In this document: one piece after another, positions 27,617 to 35,565 of the stretch
Position numbering within the stretch: position 1 is the first letter of the stretch
Layout of the letters: the number at the start of each line of letters is the position of its first letter
Source: JBQLZQ01 sp052168355
Lineage (GTDB): Bacteria; Pseudomonadota; Alphaproteobacteria; DSM-16000; Inquilinaceae
DNA length: 58,488 nucleotides
NCBI GenBank assembly: GCA_052168355.1
Contig: JBQLZQ010000012.1
Coordinates: forward strand, 1-58,488
Direction: 5' to 3'
The notes under the pieces: model-generated
Database searches by the model: none
The model's input: only the letters and a program-made list of their open reading frames with translations
Told to the model about the DNA's origin: nothing
Translations under genes and position numbers: made by a program

Positions 27617-28783
27617 TTAACGTGCCTTTCCGCCCTTCATCGGCACCGCCTTCAGACGGCGTCCATTGATGGCCAGCGCCAGTTCACCGCGTTTGAGCGC
27701 CTCGGCCGCTTCGCCGAACACTTCGCGCCGCCAGCCGTGCAGGGCCGGGACATCGGCGGCCTCCTCGCTGGCGATCCGCTCCAGATCACCGGCGCTGGCG
27801 ACCAGCTTCTGGGCCACGTCATATTCCTCGCAGCGCATCTTCAAGAGCACCCGCAGCAGGTCCATGGTCGGGCCGATCCCGGCCGGCGGGTCGCGCCGCA
27901 CCGGCGGCGTCGGCCGCTGGTCGGGCGGGGTTTCCTGGCCCCGACGGACCGCGTCCAGCAGCGCGGCCCCCTGGCGGCCCGAGGCCATGCCCTTGCTCAA
28001 GCCCCTGGTGCGGGCCAGATCCTCCGGCGTCGCCGGGGCATTGGCGGCGATCTCCAGCAGCGCTTCGTCGCGCAGCATCCGGCCTCGCGGCAGGTCCCGG
28101 GCCTGGGCTTCCTCCTCGCGCCAGGCCGCCAGTTCCCGCAGGCGAGCCAGAAAACGGGGATCGCTGGAGCGGGTCTTGAGCCGCTTCCACGCCGTTCGAG
28201 GCTCGGTGACATAAGTCGCCGGATCGGTCAGCACCGCCATCTCTTCCTCCAGCCATGCCGCGCGGTCGGTGCGGGCCAGCCGCTGTTCCAGCTTTTCGTA
28301 GACGGGGCGCAGATGGATGACGTCGGCGAGGGCGTAGGTGATCTGCTTTTCGGTCAGCGGCCGCCGTGACCAGTCGGTAAAGCGCGAGGACTTGTCGATG
28401 CGGGCGCCGGCCAATTTGGTCACCAGGGTTTCATAACCCACCGAGTCGCCGAACCCGCACACCATGGCCGCGATCTGGGTGTCGAAAACCGGCTTTGGGA
28501 CCGCGCCGGTCAGCTTCACGAAGATTTCGACATCCTGGCGGGCGGCGTGAAAGACCTTGAGAACCTTGGGGTTGGCCAGCAGGGCGTAGAGCGGATCCAG
28601 GCTCAACCCCTCGGCCATCGGGTCGATCGCCGCCGATTCGTCGGGTCCCGCGACCTGAACCAGGCACAGGATCGGCCAATAGGTGTTCTCCCGCATGAAC
28701 TCGGTATCGACGGTGATGAACGTGGCCTTTGCCTGACGCTTGCAAAAGGCGGCGAGGGCGTCTGTGTCCGTGATCATGGTCAT
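27617..28783 (-). CDS. rnd: Ribonuclease D
   Basis: This 388-aa 3'-5' exoribonuclease trims the 3' ends of tRNA and other stable RNA. The DEDD catalytic domain is visible (FITVDTEFMRENTYWP, FHAARQDVEIF, YALADVIHLRPVYEKL), followed by two HRDC-type helical domains (about 205-290 and 300-370). The ATG at 28783 (MTMITDTDALAAF) is the natural start; the frame is open upstream but not conserved in character. It converges with ppx and is divergent from aspS. Confidence 0.94.
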   Translation of the reverse strand: MTMITDTDALAAFCKRQAKATFITVDTEFMRENTYWPILCLVQVAGPDESAAIDPMAEGLSLDPLYALLANPKVLKVFHAARQDVEIFVKLTGAVPKPVFDTQIAAMVCGFGDSVGYETLVTKLAGARIDKSSRFTDWSRRPLTEKQITYALADVIHLRPVYEKLEQRLARTDRAAWLEEEMAVLTDPATYVTEPRTAWKRLKTRSSDPRFLARLRELAAWREEEAQARDLPRGRMLRDEALLEIAANAPATPEDLARTRGLSKGMASGRQGAALLDAVRRGQETPPDQRPTPPVRRDPPAGIGPTMDLLRVLLKMRCEEYDVAQKLVASAGDLERIASEEAADVPALHGWRREVFGEAAEALKRGELALAINGRRLKAVPMKGGKAR

Positions 28784-29039
28784 GGGGCGGGTCTGCAGGG
28801 CCTGTCTGGCAAGGAAGCGTGCCCGACCGCGCTGACGCGGTTCGGGGCTGGAAGGACAAGGCGCGGGAACGCCGACCGCATGGTAGGCCATGCCCGACCC
28901 CGCCTCAAGGCCGTGCCGTGCCGGGGATTGGCGGCTTGACAATGGGTTCCGGTCCGTGCGCTCTTGCCGCCCGGCTGGCGCGGCCGGGCGCCGCACCGGG
29001 CCCTTCGATTCCGGCCAGAGCAGCGAGAGACCCCGCCCC
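28784..29039. other. 256-base divergent intergenic region, rnd/aspS
   Basis: No gene is recognised here. A -35-like TTGACA at 28936-28941 faces aspS, but no convincing -10 follows at 17 bases. The stretch just before aspS is rich in GC inverted repeats (for example around 28971-29001). Both divergent promoters must be in this region. Confidence 0.5.
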
Positions 29040-30848
29040 ATGCACCCATACCGCACCCACACCTGCGGCGCCCTGAGCCGGGAGCACGCCGGCCAGACCG
29101 TTCGCCTATCGGGATGGATCCACCGCAAGCGGGATCACGGCAACCTGCTGTTCGTCGATCTTCGGGACCATTACGGGCTGACCCAGGCGGTCATCGACGT
29201 CTCGAACCCTCTGTTCCCCCGGATCGAGGAAACCCGGCTGGAAAGCGTGGTGATGGTCGGTGGCCGGGTGGTCGAGCGCAGCCCCGATACCCTCAACGAC
29301 CGGCTGCCGACGGGCGGGATCGAAGTCCAGATCGCGGAATTCGACCTTTTGTCCGCGGCCGAGATGCTGCCGCTCCAGGTCAACGCCGACGCCGATGCCG
29401 GGGAGGAGGTCCGCCTGCGCCACCGGTTCCTGGATCTTCGGCGGCTGAAGATGCAGCGCAACATCATGCTGCGCGCCGGGGTCATCGCCTCGATCCGGCG
29501 GCGCATGATCGACCAGGGTTTCACGGAATTCCAGACGCCGATCCTGACCGCGTCCAGCCCCGAGGGAGCGCGGGACTTCCTGGTGCCCAGCCGCCAGCAT
29601 CCGGGCAAGTTCTACGCCTTGCCCCAGGCGCCCCAGCAGTTCAAGCAGCTTCTGATGATCGCCGGGTTCGACCGGTACTTTCAGATCGCGCCCTGTTTCC
29701 GCGACGAGGACAGTCGTGCCGACCGCTCGCCGGGGGAGTTCTATCAGCTCGACCTGGAAATGAGCTTCGTCACGCAAGAGGATGTTTTCGCGGCGGTTGA
29801 GCCGGTCCTGAGCGGGGTGTTCCAGGAATTCGCCGATTTCACCGGCAGCCGCAGGGCGGTCGATACCGCGCCCTTCGCGCGCATCCCGTACGTCGAGGCG
29901 ATGCTGACCTACGGCACCGACAAGCCCGATCTGCGCAACCCGCTGGTCATTGTCGACGTGTCGGCGGTGTTCGGCCGCGACGATGTGGAATTCAAGGCCT
30001 TCAAGGGCGTGATCGCCCGGGGCGGGGTGGTCCGCGCCATCCGGGCCCCCAAGGTGGCCGACCGCCCCCGCAGTTTTTTCGACAAGCTCAACGGCTGGGC
30101 CCAGGAACAGGGCGCGCCCGGCCTGGGCTACGTGCTGTTTCAGGACGGGGCGGGGAAGGGACCGATCGCGAAATTCATCCCCGAGGCGGCGCAGAGCGCG
30201 CTGCGCGACCTGACGGGGGCAGAGGACGGCGATGCGGTGTTCTTTGTCTGCGACCAGCGGCCCGCGGCCGAGAAGATGGCCGGCCTGGCCCGGACGCGCA
30301 TCGCCGAGGATCTGGATCTCGTCGACAAAAACCGTTTCGCGTTCTGCTGGATCGTCGACTTCCCGATGTTCGAGCTGAACGAGGATACCGGCCGGGTGGA
30401 TTTCAGCCACAACCCGTTCTCGATGCCCCAGGGCGGGCTGGAGGCGCTGGAAACCCAGGACCCCCTGACCATTAACGCCTATCAGTACGACATCGTGTGC
30501 AACGGCGTGGAACTGTCGTCGGGGGCCATCCGGAACCACCTGCCGGAGATCATGTACAAGGCGTTCGCCATCGCCGGCTACTCGGCCGAGGATCTGGAGA
30601 CCAAGTTCGGCGGCATGCTGACGGCCCTCAAGTTCGGCGCGCCTCCCCATGGCGGATCGGCGCCCGGCGTCGATCGCATCGTCATGCTGCTGGCCGATGA
30701 ACCGAACATCCGGGAAATCATCGCCTTCCCCATGAACCAGAGGGCCGAGGATCTGTTGATGCAGGCCCCCGCCGTGGTGGAACCGGCCCGGCTGCGCGAC
30801 CTGCATATCAAGCTCGATCTACCGCCGGTCGTGAAATCGGCGAGCTGA
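29040..30848 (+). CDS. aspS: Aspartyl-tRNA synthetase, probably non-discriminating
   Basis: This 602-aa bacterial-type class II synthetase has an N-terminal OB-fold anticodon domain (SGWIHRKRDHGNLLFVDLRD), motif 2 (FRDEDSRADRSPGEFYQLD), the GAD insertion domain (about 290-420) and motif 3 (GVDRIVMLL). His33 in RDHG matches the residue reported in enzymes that also charge tRNA-Asn, where E. coli has Leu. With gatCAB in the same window, a route to Asn-tRNA by transamidation is likely; this is inference. The ATG at 29040 starts MHPYRTHTCG. Confidence 0.96.
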   Translation: MHPYRTHTCGALSREHAGQTVRLSGWIHRKRDHGNLLFVDLRDHYGLTQAVIDVSNPLFPRIEETRLESVVMVGGRVVERSPDTLNDRLPTGGIEVQIAEFDLLSAAEMLPLQVNADADAGEEVRLRHRFLDLRRLKMQRNIMLRAGVIASIRRRMIDQGFTEFQTPILTASSPEGARDFLVPSRQHPGKFYALPQAPQQFKQLLMIAGFDRYFQIAPCFRDEDSRADRSPGEFYQLDLEMSFVTQEDVFAAVEPVLSGVFQEFADFTGSRRAVDTAPFARIPYVEAMLTYGTDKPDLRNPLVIVDVSAVFGRDDVEFKAFKGVIARGGVVRAIRAPKVADRPRSFFDKLNGWAQEQGAPGLGYVLFQDGAGKGPIAKFIPEAAQSALRDLTGAEDGDAVFFVCDQRPAAEKMAGLARTRIAEDLDLVDKNRFAFCWIVDFPMFELNEDTGRVDFSHNPFSMPQGGLEALETQDPLTINAYQYDIVCNGVELSSGAIRNHLPEIMYKAFAIAGYSAEDLETKFGGMLTALKFGAPPHGGSAPGVDRIVMLLADEPNIREIIAFPMNQRAEDLLMQAPAVVEPARLRDLHIKLDLPPVVKSAS

Positions 30849-30956
30849 TACCGGCGACGGCAGGATGTCGCTGGCCCCAATAACGCCTCATGGCTCTGCC
30901 AAAACTGGCCTATGCTTGGGATCCGACCCCGCCGACCCCAACCGGGAGCTTGTCTC

Positions 30957-31772
30957 TTGACCTGCCGTACAGCCTACGTTTTCGCCCTGATCGCCAGTTT
31001 TGCCGGCTTCACCGCCGGCCTGTCGTCCGCGTCGGCCTGGGAGATCGCTCCGCACCGGGCGATCTACAAGCTTGGCCTCGCATCGGCCACGGGCAATGGC
31101 GGAGGCGGTGTCGCCGACGTCAGCGGACGCATGCTGTTCCAGTGGGGTGACGAGTGCGACGGGTGGTCCGTGGAGCAGCGCTACAGCATGGACTTCCTTT
31201 ATGCCCAGGGCGACTCCCTGGAGGTTCGGTCGATCTACGCGACCTGGGAAGCCAAGGACGGGTCGGAGTTCAGTTTCAACCTGCGCAACGCCACCAACGG
31301 TCAACCGGACAAGGAAGTGCGCGGACACGCATCCATGGGCGGCAACGGCCAAGGTGTGGCCGAATTTCGACTGCCCGAGGAGGCGACGCTGGATCTGCCC
31401 GCCGGCACCCTGTTCCCCACCGCACACACCCTGCGGCTTCTGGAGCGGGCGGAGGCGGGTGACCGCCTGTTCGTCGCCCCCCTGTTCGACGGCACGGAAC
31501 TGAACAAGCTGACCGACATTTCGGTTACCATCGGCGATCCGACCGAGGCGCCCAAGGCCGGCAGCCGGCAGTCGGGCCTTTTGGAGCGCCGGTCCTGGCC
31601 CACCAGCATGGCGTTTTTCGACCGGATGTCGACCGAGGCCGAACCCGAATATGAGATGGCGGTGCGCCTGTACGACAACGGCGTCATGGACGAGATGCTG
31701 ATCGACTACGGCGATTTCACGGTGCGGGCCACCCTGACCGAGGTGGAGGCCCTGGAACCGGCTGCCTGCTGA
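30957..31772 (+). CDS. EipB-family (DUF1849) periplasmic cell-envelope protein
   Basis: The 271-aa exported protein begins with a signal peptide ending near SASAWE, then has the DUF1849 hallmarks: IAPHRAIYKLGLA, a GRMLFQWGDECDGWSVEQ segment and a C-terminal EYEMAVRLYDNGVMDEMLIDY. EipB of Brucella adopts a beta-spiral fold and supports envelope integrity. The family's paired cysteines appear as one in DECDGW and one in the terminal AAC. The TTG at 30957 follows GGGAG and gives a clean signal peptide; an ATG at 30912 has no ribosome binding site. Converges with dinB across an inverted repeat. Confidence 0.85.
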   Translation: MTCRTAYVFALIASFAGFTAGLSSASAWEIAPHRAIYKLGLASATGNGGGGVADVSGRMLFQWGDECDGWSVEQRYSMDFLYAQGDSLEVRSIYATWEAKDGSEFSFNLRNATNGQPDKEVRGHASMGGNGQGVAEFRLPEEATLDLPAGTLFPTAHTLRLLERAEAGDRLFVAPLFDGTELNKLTDISVTIGDPTEAPKAGSRQSGLLERRSWPTSMAFFDRMSTEAEPEYEMAVRLYDNGVMDEMLIDYGDFTVRATLTEVEALEPAAC

Positions 31773-31794
31773 AACCCGGTATTACCATTTCAGC
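31768..31794. terminator. Inverted repeat joining the stop codons of two convergent genes
   Basis: GCTGAAA (31768-31774) and TTTCAGC (31788-31794) form a 7-bp inverted repeat with a 13-base loop. The TGA stop codons of the EipB-like gene and of dinB lie in its two arms. It may act as a weak bidirectional stop, but no T-tract follows, so the role is uncertain. Confidence 0.35.
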
Positions 31795-33073
31795 GCCGCC
31801 GGTCGGCGCGCAGACCCCTTCCCTTGCCGATCGCGTCGGGGCCAAGCTTGGCCCGCACGGCGTCGATCGTGCGTTCCACGGTCTTGCGGCGCTCCAGGTC
31901 GGGGTCCAGCAGATCGGGCGGGTCCGCGCCCTCTTCGGTCGATAGGTCGCCGCAGCCGACGCCGATCAGCCGAAACCGGGTGCCGCCCGTGGCTTCCGCC
32001 TCGATCATCGGCCGGGCGGTCCGGAACAGCGTGTCCGCCAATTGGGTCGGCGCCGGCAGCTTGTGGCTGCGGCTCAGCAGGCGGAACCGTTCGGTCTTGA
32101 GCTTGACCGTCACGGAACCGCCGGCCAATCCCTGCGCCTTCAGCCGCGCCGACACCCTTTCGCACAGCGGCCACAGGCGGGCGACAAGGTCTTCGGCCCG
32201 ATCCAGGTCCTGGTTGAAAGTGGTTTCCGCCGAAACGCTTTTGGCCAGGCGGGTCGGCTGGACGGGGCGCGTGTCGATACCCCGGCACAGATGCCACAGT
32301 CGCGAGCCGATGGAGCCGTACCGGGCCATCAGCGCCGCCTGGTCCTGACCGCGCAGGTCGCCGATGGTACGGATGCCGTCGGCCACCAGGCGCGTATGAA
32401 GGGCGCGCCCGACTCCCCACAGCAGGTTGACCGGGCGATCGGCCAGGAAGGTCATGGCGTCGGCCCGCCCGATCACCGAGAAGCCCCGCGGCTTGTCCAG
32501 GTCGGAGGCGACCTTGGCCAGGAACTTGTTGTAGCTGAGGCCGATGGACACGGTGATTCCCAACTGGGCCTCGATCCGTGCCGCCAGCGCGATGCAGGTG
32601 GCGGCCGGGCTGACACCGTGAAGACGTTCGGTACCGGACAGATCGAGAAAGGCTTCGTCGATCGATACCGGCTCCACCAACGGGGTGGTGGCCCGCATCA
32701 GGGCCCTCACGTCCCGGGCCACGGCGACGTATTTGCCCATATCCGGCCGGATCACTACCGCGTCGGGGCAGGCCGCCAGCGCCTTGAACATTGGCATCGC
32801 CGAATGCACGCCGTAAAGACGGGCGACATAGCAGGCGGCGGACACCACTCCCCGACGGCCGCCGCCGACGATGACCGGAACCGCCGCCAGTTCGGGCCGG
32901 TCCCGTTTTTCGACGGTGGCGTAGAAGGCATCGCAATCGAGGTGCGCAATGGTTAACAATTCCAGCTCGGGATGTGCGATAACCCGGCTCGACCGGCACA
33001 CGGGACAGCGGCGGCCTGCCTGCGGGACGGAGGCGCCACAGCTTCTGCAGCGGGAACGGGGGACGGAGATCAT
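31790..33073 (-). CDS. dinB: DNA polymerase IV with N-terminal zinc ribbon
   Basis: This 427-aa Y-family translesion polymerase has the catalytic IAHLDCDAFYATVE motif (Asp46), YNKFLAKVASDLDKPRG, SIDEAFLD and a C-terminal little-finger domain. An extra N-terminal module of about 30 residues carries Cys9, Cys12, Cys23 and Cys26 (CRSCG...CPVC) and looks like a zinc ribbon. The C-terminus lacks an obvious clamp-binding QxxLF pentapeptide and ends in basic residues. The start is ATG at 33073. Divergent from divK. Confidence 0.93.
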   Translation of the reverse strand: MISVPRSRCRSCGASVPQAGRRCPVCRSSRVIAHPELELLTIAHLDCDAFYATVEKRDRPELAAVPVIVGGGRRGVVSAACYVARLYGVHSAMPMFKALAACPDAVVIRPDMGKYVAVARDVRALMRATTPLVEPVSIDEAFLDLSGTERLHGVSPAATCIALAARIEAQLGITVSIGLSYNKFLAKVASDLDKPRGFSVIGRADAMTFLADRPVNLLWGVGRALHTRLVADGIRTIGDLRGQDQAALMARYGSIGSRLWHLCRGIDTRPVQPTRLAKSVSAETTFNQDLDRAEDLVARLWPLCERVSARLKAQGLAGGSVTVKLKTERFRLLSRSHKLPAPTQLADTLFRTARPMIEAEATGGTRFRLIGVGCGDLSTEEGADPPDLLDPDLERRKTVERTIDAVRAKLGPDAIGKGRGLRADRRR

Positions 33074-33223
33074 CGTTTGTTAACATGGTTTAGAGTAAAC
33101 TTGGGTCCGAGTCCCGCTCTTCCGACAGAGAGTCCGGGTCGTTTTCTTTGAGACACAACTAAGGTGGTCGGAGCTTCCAAGGCATTGGATGCATTCGCCC
33201 TAAATGAAATAAAGGCCGAGTCC

Positions 33224-33589
33224 ATGGCGAAGACTGTCCTTATTGTAGAAGATAACGAGCTTAACATGAAGCTCTTCCACGATTTATTGGAAGCCCACGG
33301 CTACAATACACTACAGACCAAGGACGGCATGGAGGCCTTGAAGATTGCAAGGCGGGAAAAACCCGATCTGATCCTGATGGACATCCAGTTGCCTGAGGTT
33401 TCGGGACTTGAAGTCACCAAGTGGATCAAGGAAGATGACGAATTGCGCGGTATCCCCATCATCGCCGTCACGGCCTTCGCGATGAAGGGGGATGAAGAAA
33501 AGATCCGGGAGGGCGGTTGTGAAGACTATATCGCCAAGCCAATTTCCGTAGCGACGTTTCTGCAGACGGTGCAACGATACCTGAGTTGA
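33224..33589 (+). CDS. divK: Single-domain response regulator DivK
   Basis: The 121-aa receiver-only protein begins MAKTVLIVEDNELNMKLFHD, carries the phospho-acceptor Asp53 (LMDIQLPE), the conserved Thr (VTAFAM) and the Lys in YIAKPI. In Caulobacter, DivK is phosphorylated by PleC/DivJ and controls CtrA through DivL and CckA. The ATG at 33224 gives the normal N-terminus. pleD starts 6 bases after its stop. Confidence 0.96.
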   Translation: MAKTVLIVEDNELNMKLFHDLLEAHGYNTLQTKDGMEALKIARREKPDLILMDIQLPEVSGLEVTKWIKEDDELRGIPIIAVTAFAMKGDEEKIREGGCEDYIAKPISVATFLQTVQRYLS

Positions 33590-33595
33590 GGGTCT

Positions 33596-35014
33596 ATGTC
33601 CGCTCGCGTCCTGGTCGTTGACGACGTTCTTCCGAACGTCAAGTTGCTTGAGGCGAAGCTGTCGCGGGAGTATTTCGACGTCCTGACGGCGGCCGACGGT
33701 TATCAGGCGATCGAAAAGGCCGAGGCGGAACTCCCCGACATCATCCTGCTCGACGTCATGATGCCCGGCATGGACGGGTTCGAGACATGTCGGCGCCTGA
33801 AGGCCAGCGTGACGACCCGGCATATTCCCGTGGTCATGGTGACGGCCCTCAGCGATACGGCGGACCGGGTCCGCGGGCTGGAAGCCGGCGCCGACGATTT
33901 TCTGACCAAGCCGGTCGACGACACGGCGCTGTTCGCCCGCGTCCGGTCGCTTGTGCGCCTGAAGATGATGATGGACGAATGGCTGGTGCGCGAGCGCACG
34001 TCGGGCGAACTTGGCGTCATCAGCACCGAGACGTCGGAGATGGAGGCCTCGTCGACCGGGGCGCGCATCCTGATCGTCGAGGACAGCGTCGTCGATACCG
34101 AAAAGGTCGTGGACACCGCCAAGATCGACCATAACGAGATATCCACGACCACCACCACCAAAGAGGGAATCGAGCGGGCGTTGGCCGAGGACTTCGACCT
34201 TGTGGTGATCAGCCTGACTTTGCTGGACGAAGACGGGCTGCGGGTCTGCTCCCAGTTGCGCAGTCATGAAAACACGCGGCAGACGCCGATCCTGCTTCTG
34301 ACCGACGACGGCGACCTGTCCAGGACCGCCAAGGGTCTGGAACTGGGCGCCAACGATTATCTGGTCAAGCCGATCGACCGCAACGAGCTGCTGGCACGGA
34401 TGCGCACCCAGATCCGCCGCAAGCGGTATCAGGAGCAGCTTCGCTCCAACTATGAGCAAAGTCTGTCAATGGCCTTGACCGACAGCCTCACCGGCCTGTT
34501 CAACCGGCGCTACCTCACCAGCCATATGGAACGGACCATCGCCCGTATCGACGAAACGCGGCGGCCGGTGGCGTGCGTGCTGTTCGATATCGACTTCTTC
34601 AAGAAGGTCAACGACACCTACGGTCATAGCGTCGGCGACGAGGTGCTCAAGGAGATGGCCCAGCGGGTCAGCCACAATCTGCGCAATTTCGACATGGTGG
34701 CGCGGTATGGCGGCGAGGAGTTCGTGATCGTCATGCCCGACGCCTCCATCGAGGCCGCCGCGCTGGTCGGCGAGCGGTTGCGGGAAAGGGTCGCCAAGGA
34801 GCCGTTCCCGGTGTCGCACCCCATTGGCACTCTCGATGTCACCATCAGCCTGGGCGTGGTGACGACCGAGGACCCCAAGGAAAGCGTCGAGTCGCTGATC
34901 AAGCGCGCCGATATCTTGCTCTACGAGGCCAAGGGCCGGGGCCGGAATCGCATGGTCGCAGAAGGGATCGACGAATTGCCCGCCGATCTTCTGGCCGCCG
35001 GTGGTCTTCGCTAG
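33596..35014 (+). CDS. pleD: Response regulator diguanylate cyclase PleD
   Basis: The 472-aa protein has the REC-REC-GGDEF layout. REC1 has Asp53 (LLDVMMPGMDG). REC2 (about 155-275) has Ser where the acceptor Asp should be (VVISLTLLDEDG), so it is probably a dimerisation adaptor as in Caulobacter PleD. The GGDEF domain has active-site GGEEF (372-376) and the inhibitory RxxD site (Arg363 to Asp366), so c-di-GMP product inhibition is expected. It is part of the divK-pleD operon, which ends at a strong terminator. Confidence 0.96.
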   Translation: MSARVLVVDDVLPNVKLLEAKLSREYFDVLTAADGYQAIEKAEAELPDIILLDVMMPGMDGFETCRRLKASVTTRHIPVVMVTALSDTADRVRGLEAGADDFLTKPVDDTALFARVRSLVRLKMMMDEWLVRERTSGELGVISTETSEMEASSTGARILIVEDSVVDTEKVVDTAKIDHNEISTTTTTKEGIERALAEDFDLVVISLTLLDEDGLRVCSQLRSHENTRQTPILLLTDDGDLSRTAKGLELGANDYLVKPIDRNELLARMRTQIRRKRYQEQLRSNYEQSLSMALTDSLTGLFNRRYLTSHMERTIARIDETRRPVACVLFDIDFFKKVNDTYGHSVGDEVLKEMAQRVSHNLRNFDMVARYGGEEFVIVMPDASIEAAALVGERLRERVAKEPFPVSHPIGTLDVTISLGVVTTEDPKESVESLIKRADILLYEAKGRGRNRMVAEGIDELPADLLAAGGLR

Positions 35015-35045
35015 CCCGTCGTTACAGCTTGAAGACCGTCAGAAG

Positions 35046-35079
35046 AAAAAACCTCCAGACAAAGTCTGGAGGTTTTTTT
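35046..35079. terminator. Bidirectional intrinsic terminator between pleD and rpmG
   Basis: An AAAAA run is followed by CCTCCAGAC-aaa-GTCTGGAGG (9-bp perfect stem, 35052-35072) and TTTTTTT. The A-run and T-run on opposite sides let it stop transcripts from divK-pleD (plus) and from rpmG (minus), which converge here. Confidence 0.95.
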
Positions 35080-35157
35080 ATATTGGTGGCCGCCCTGTTC
35101 TCGACCGTCGGGTTCAAGATCTTAAGAGTCCGGCACCGCTAAACAGCGCCAGCATTC

Positions 35158-35325
35158 TTACTTGATCTTTGCTTCCTTGAATTCGACATGCTTGCGGGCG
35201 ACCGGGTCGTACTTCCGCAAGGTCATCTTTTCCGTCTTGGTCTTCGGGTTCTTCTTGGTGACGTAGAAATATCCGGTGTCGGCGGTGCTGACCATGCGAA
35301 TCTTTAAGGTACTGGGCTTTGCCAT
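35158..35325 (-). CDS. rpmG: 50S ribosomal protein L33
   Basis: The 55-aa basic protein reads MAKPSTLKIRMVSTADTGYF and then YVTKKNPKTKTEKMTLRKYD, ending HVEFKEAKIK, the L33 consensus. It lacks the four zinc-binding cysteines of the C+ paralogue, so it is the zinc-independent form. The neighbourhood (convergent with pleD) is conserved in Alphaproteobacteria. Confidence 0.97.
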   Translation of the reverse strand: MAKPSTLKIRMVSTADTGYFYVTKKNPKTKTEKMTLRKYDPVARKHVEFKEAKIK

Positions 35326-35492
35326 CTGTCTTGGTCCGTCTGTCGGCAGGGCAGCCCCAACGGCGCCCCGTCCCCTGTGGATCGGGGGCGGACATTACCC
35401 AAGTCGGGACGCTAAGTCCAGACTGGGGCGATCGCTCCCGCGGCGGACCCTTATCCAGTCATCGATCTGACGTAGGCTTCGTCGATGTGCCG

Positions 35493-35545
35493 CAAACCAT
35501 TTGACATGTGGTTTGACGTTGAACGATACTGGTTTGACGTCAAAC
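35493..35545 (+). promoter_or_regulatory. Promoter with tandem palindromic operators for the nitroreductase-marR pair
   Basis: A sigma70-like promoter, TTGACA (35501-35506), 18 bases, GATACT (35525-35530), is overlaid by palindromes. An imperfect site, GTTTGACGTTGAAC (35511-35524), fills the spacer, and a perfect 14-bp palindrome, GTTTGACGTCAAAC (35532-35545), lies just after the -10. The starts are 21 bases (two helical turns) apart. A further CAAACCA/TGGTTTG inverted repeat flanks the -35. The natural ligand is the MarR protein encoded downstream; this is inference. Confidence 0.75.
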
Positions 35546-35565
35546 TAGATAGGTGGAGCAAGACG

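Noticed and set aside
28780..29049. Short open frames in the rnd/aspS gap
   Set aside because: They are Arg/Pro/Gly-rich with no ribosome binding site or recognisable feature, typical of GC-rich spacer sequence.
33080..33110. A TTAAC-containing CtrA-like site upstream of divK
   Set aside because: Only one half-site matches well (TTAAC); the second half (TAGA at 7 bases) is poor, so I do not call a CtrA box, although CtrA control of divK would be plausible.
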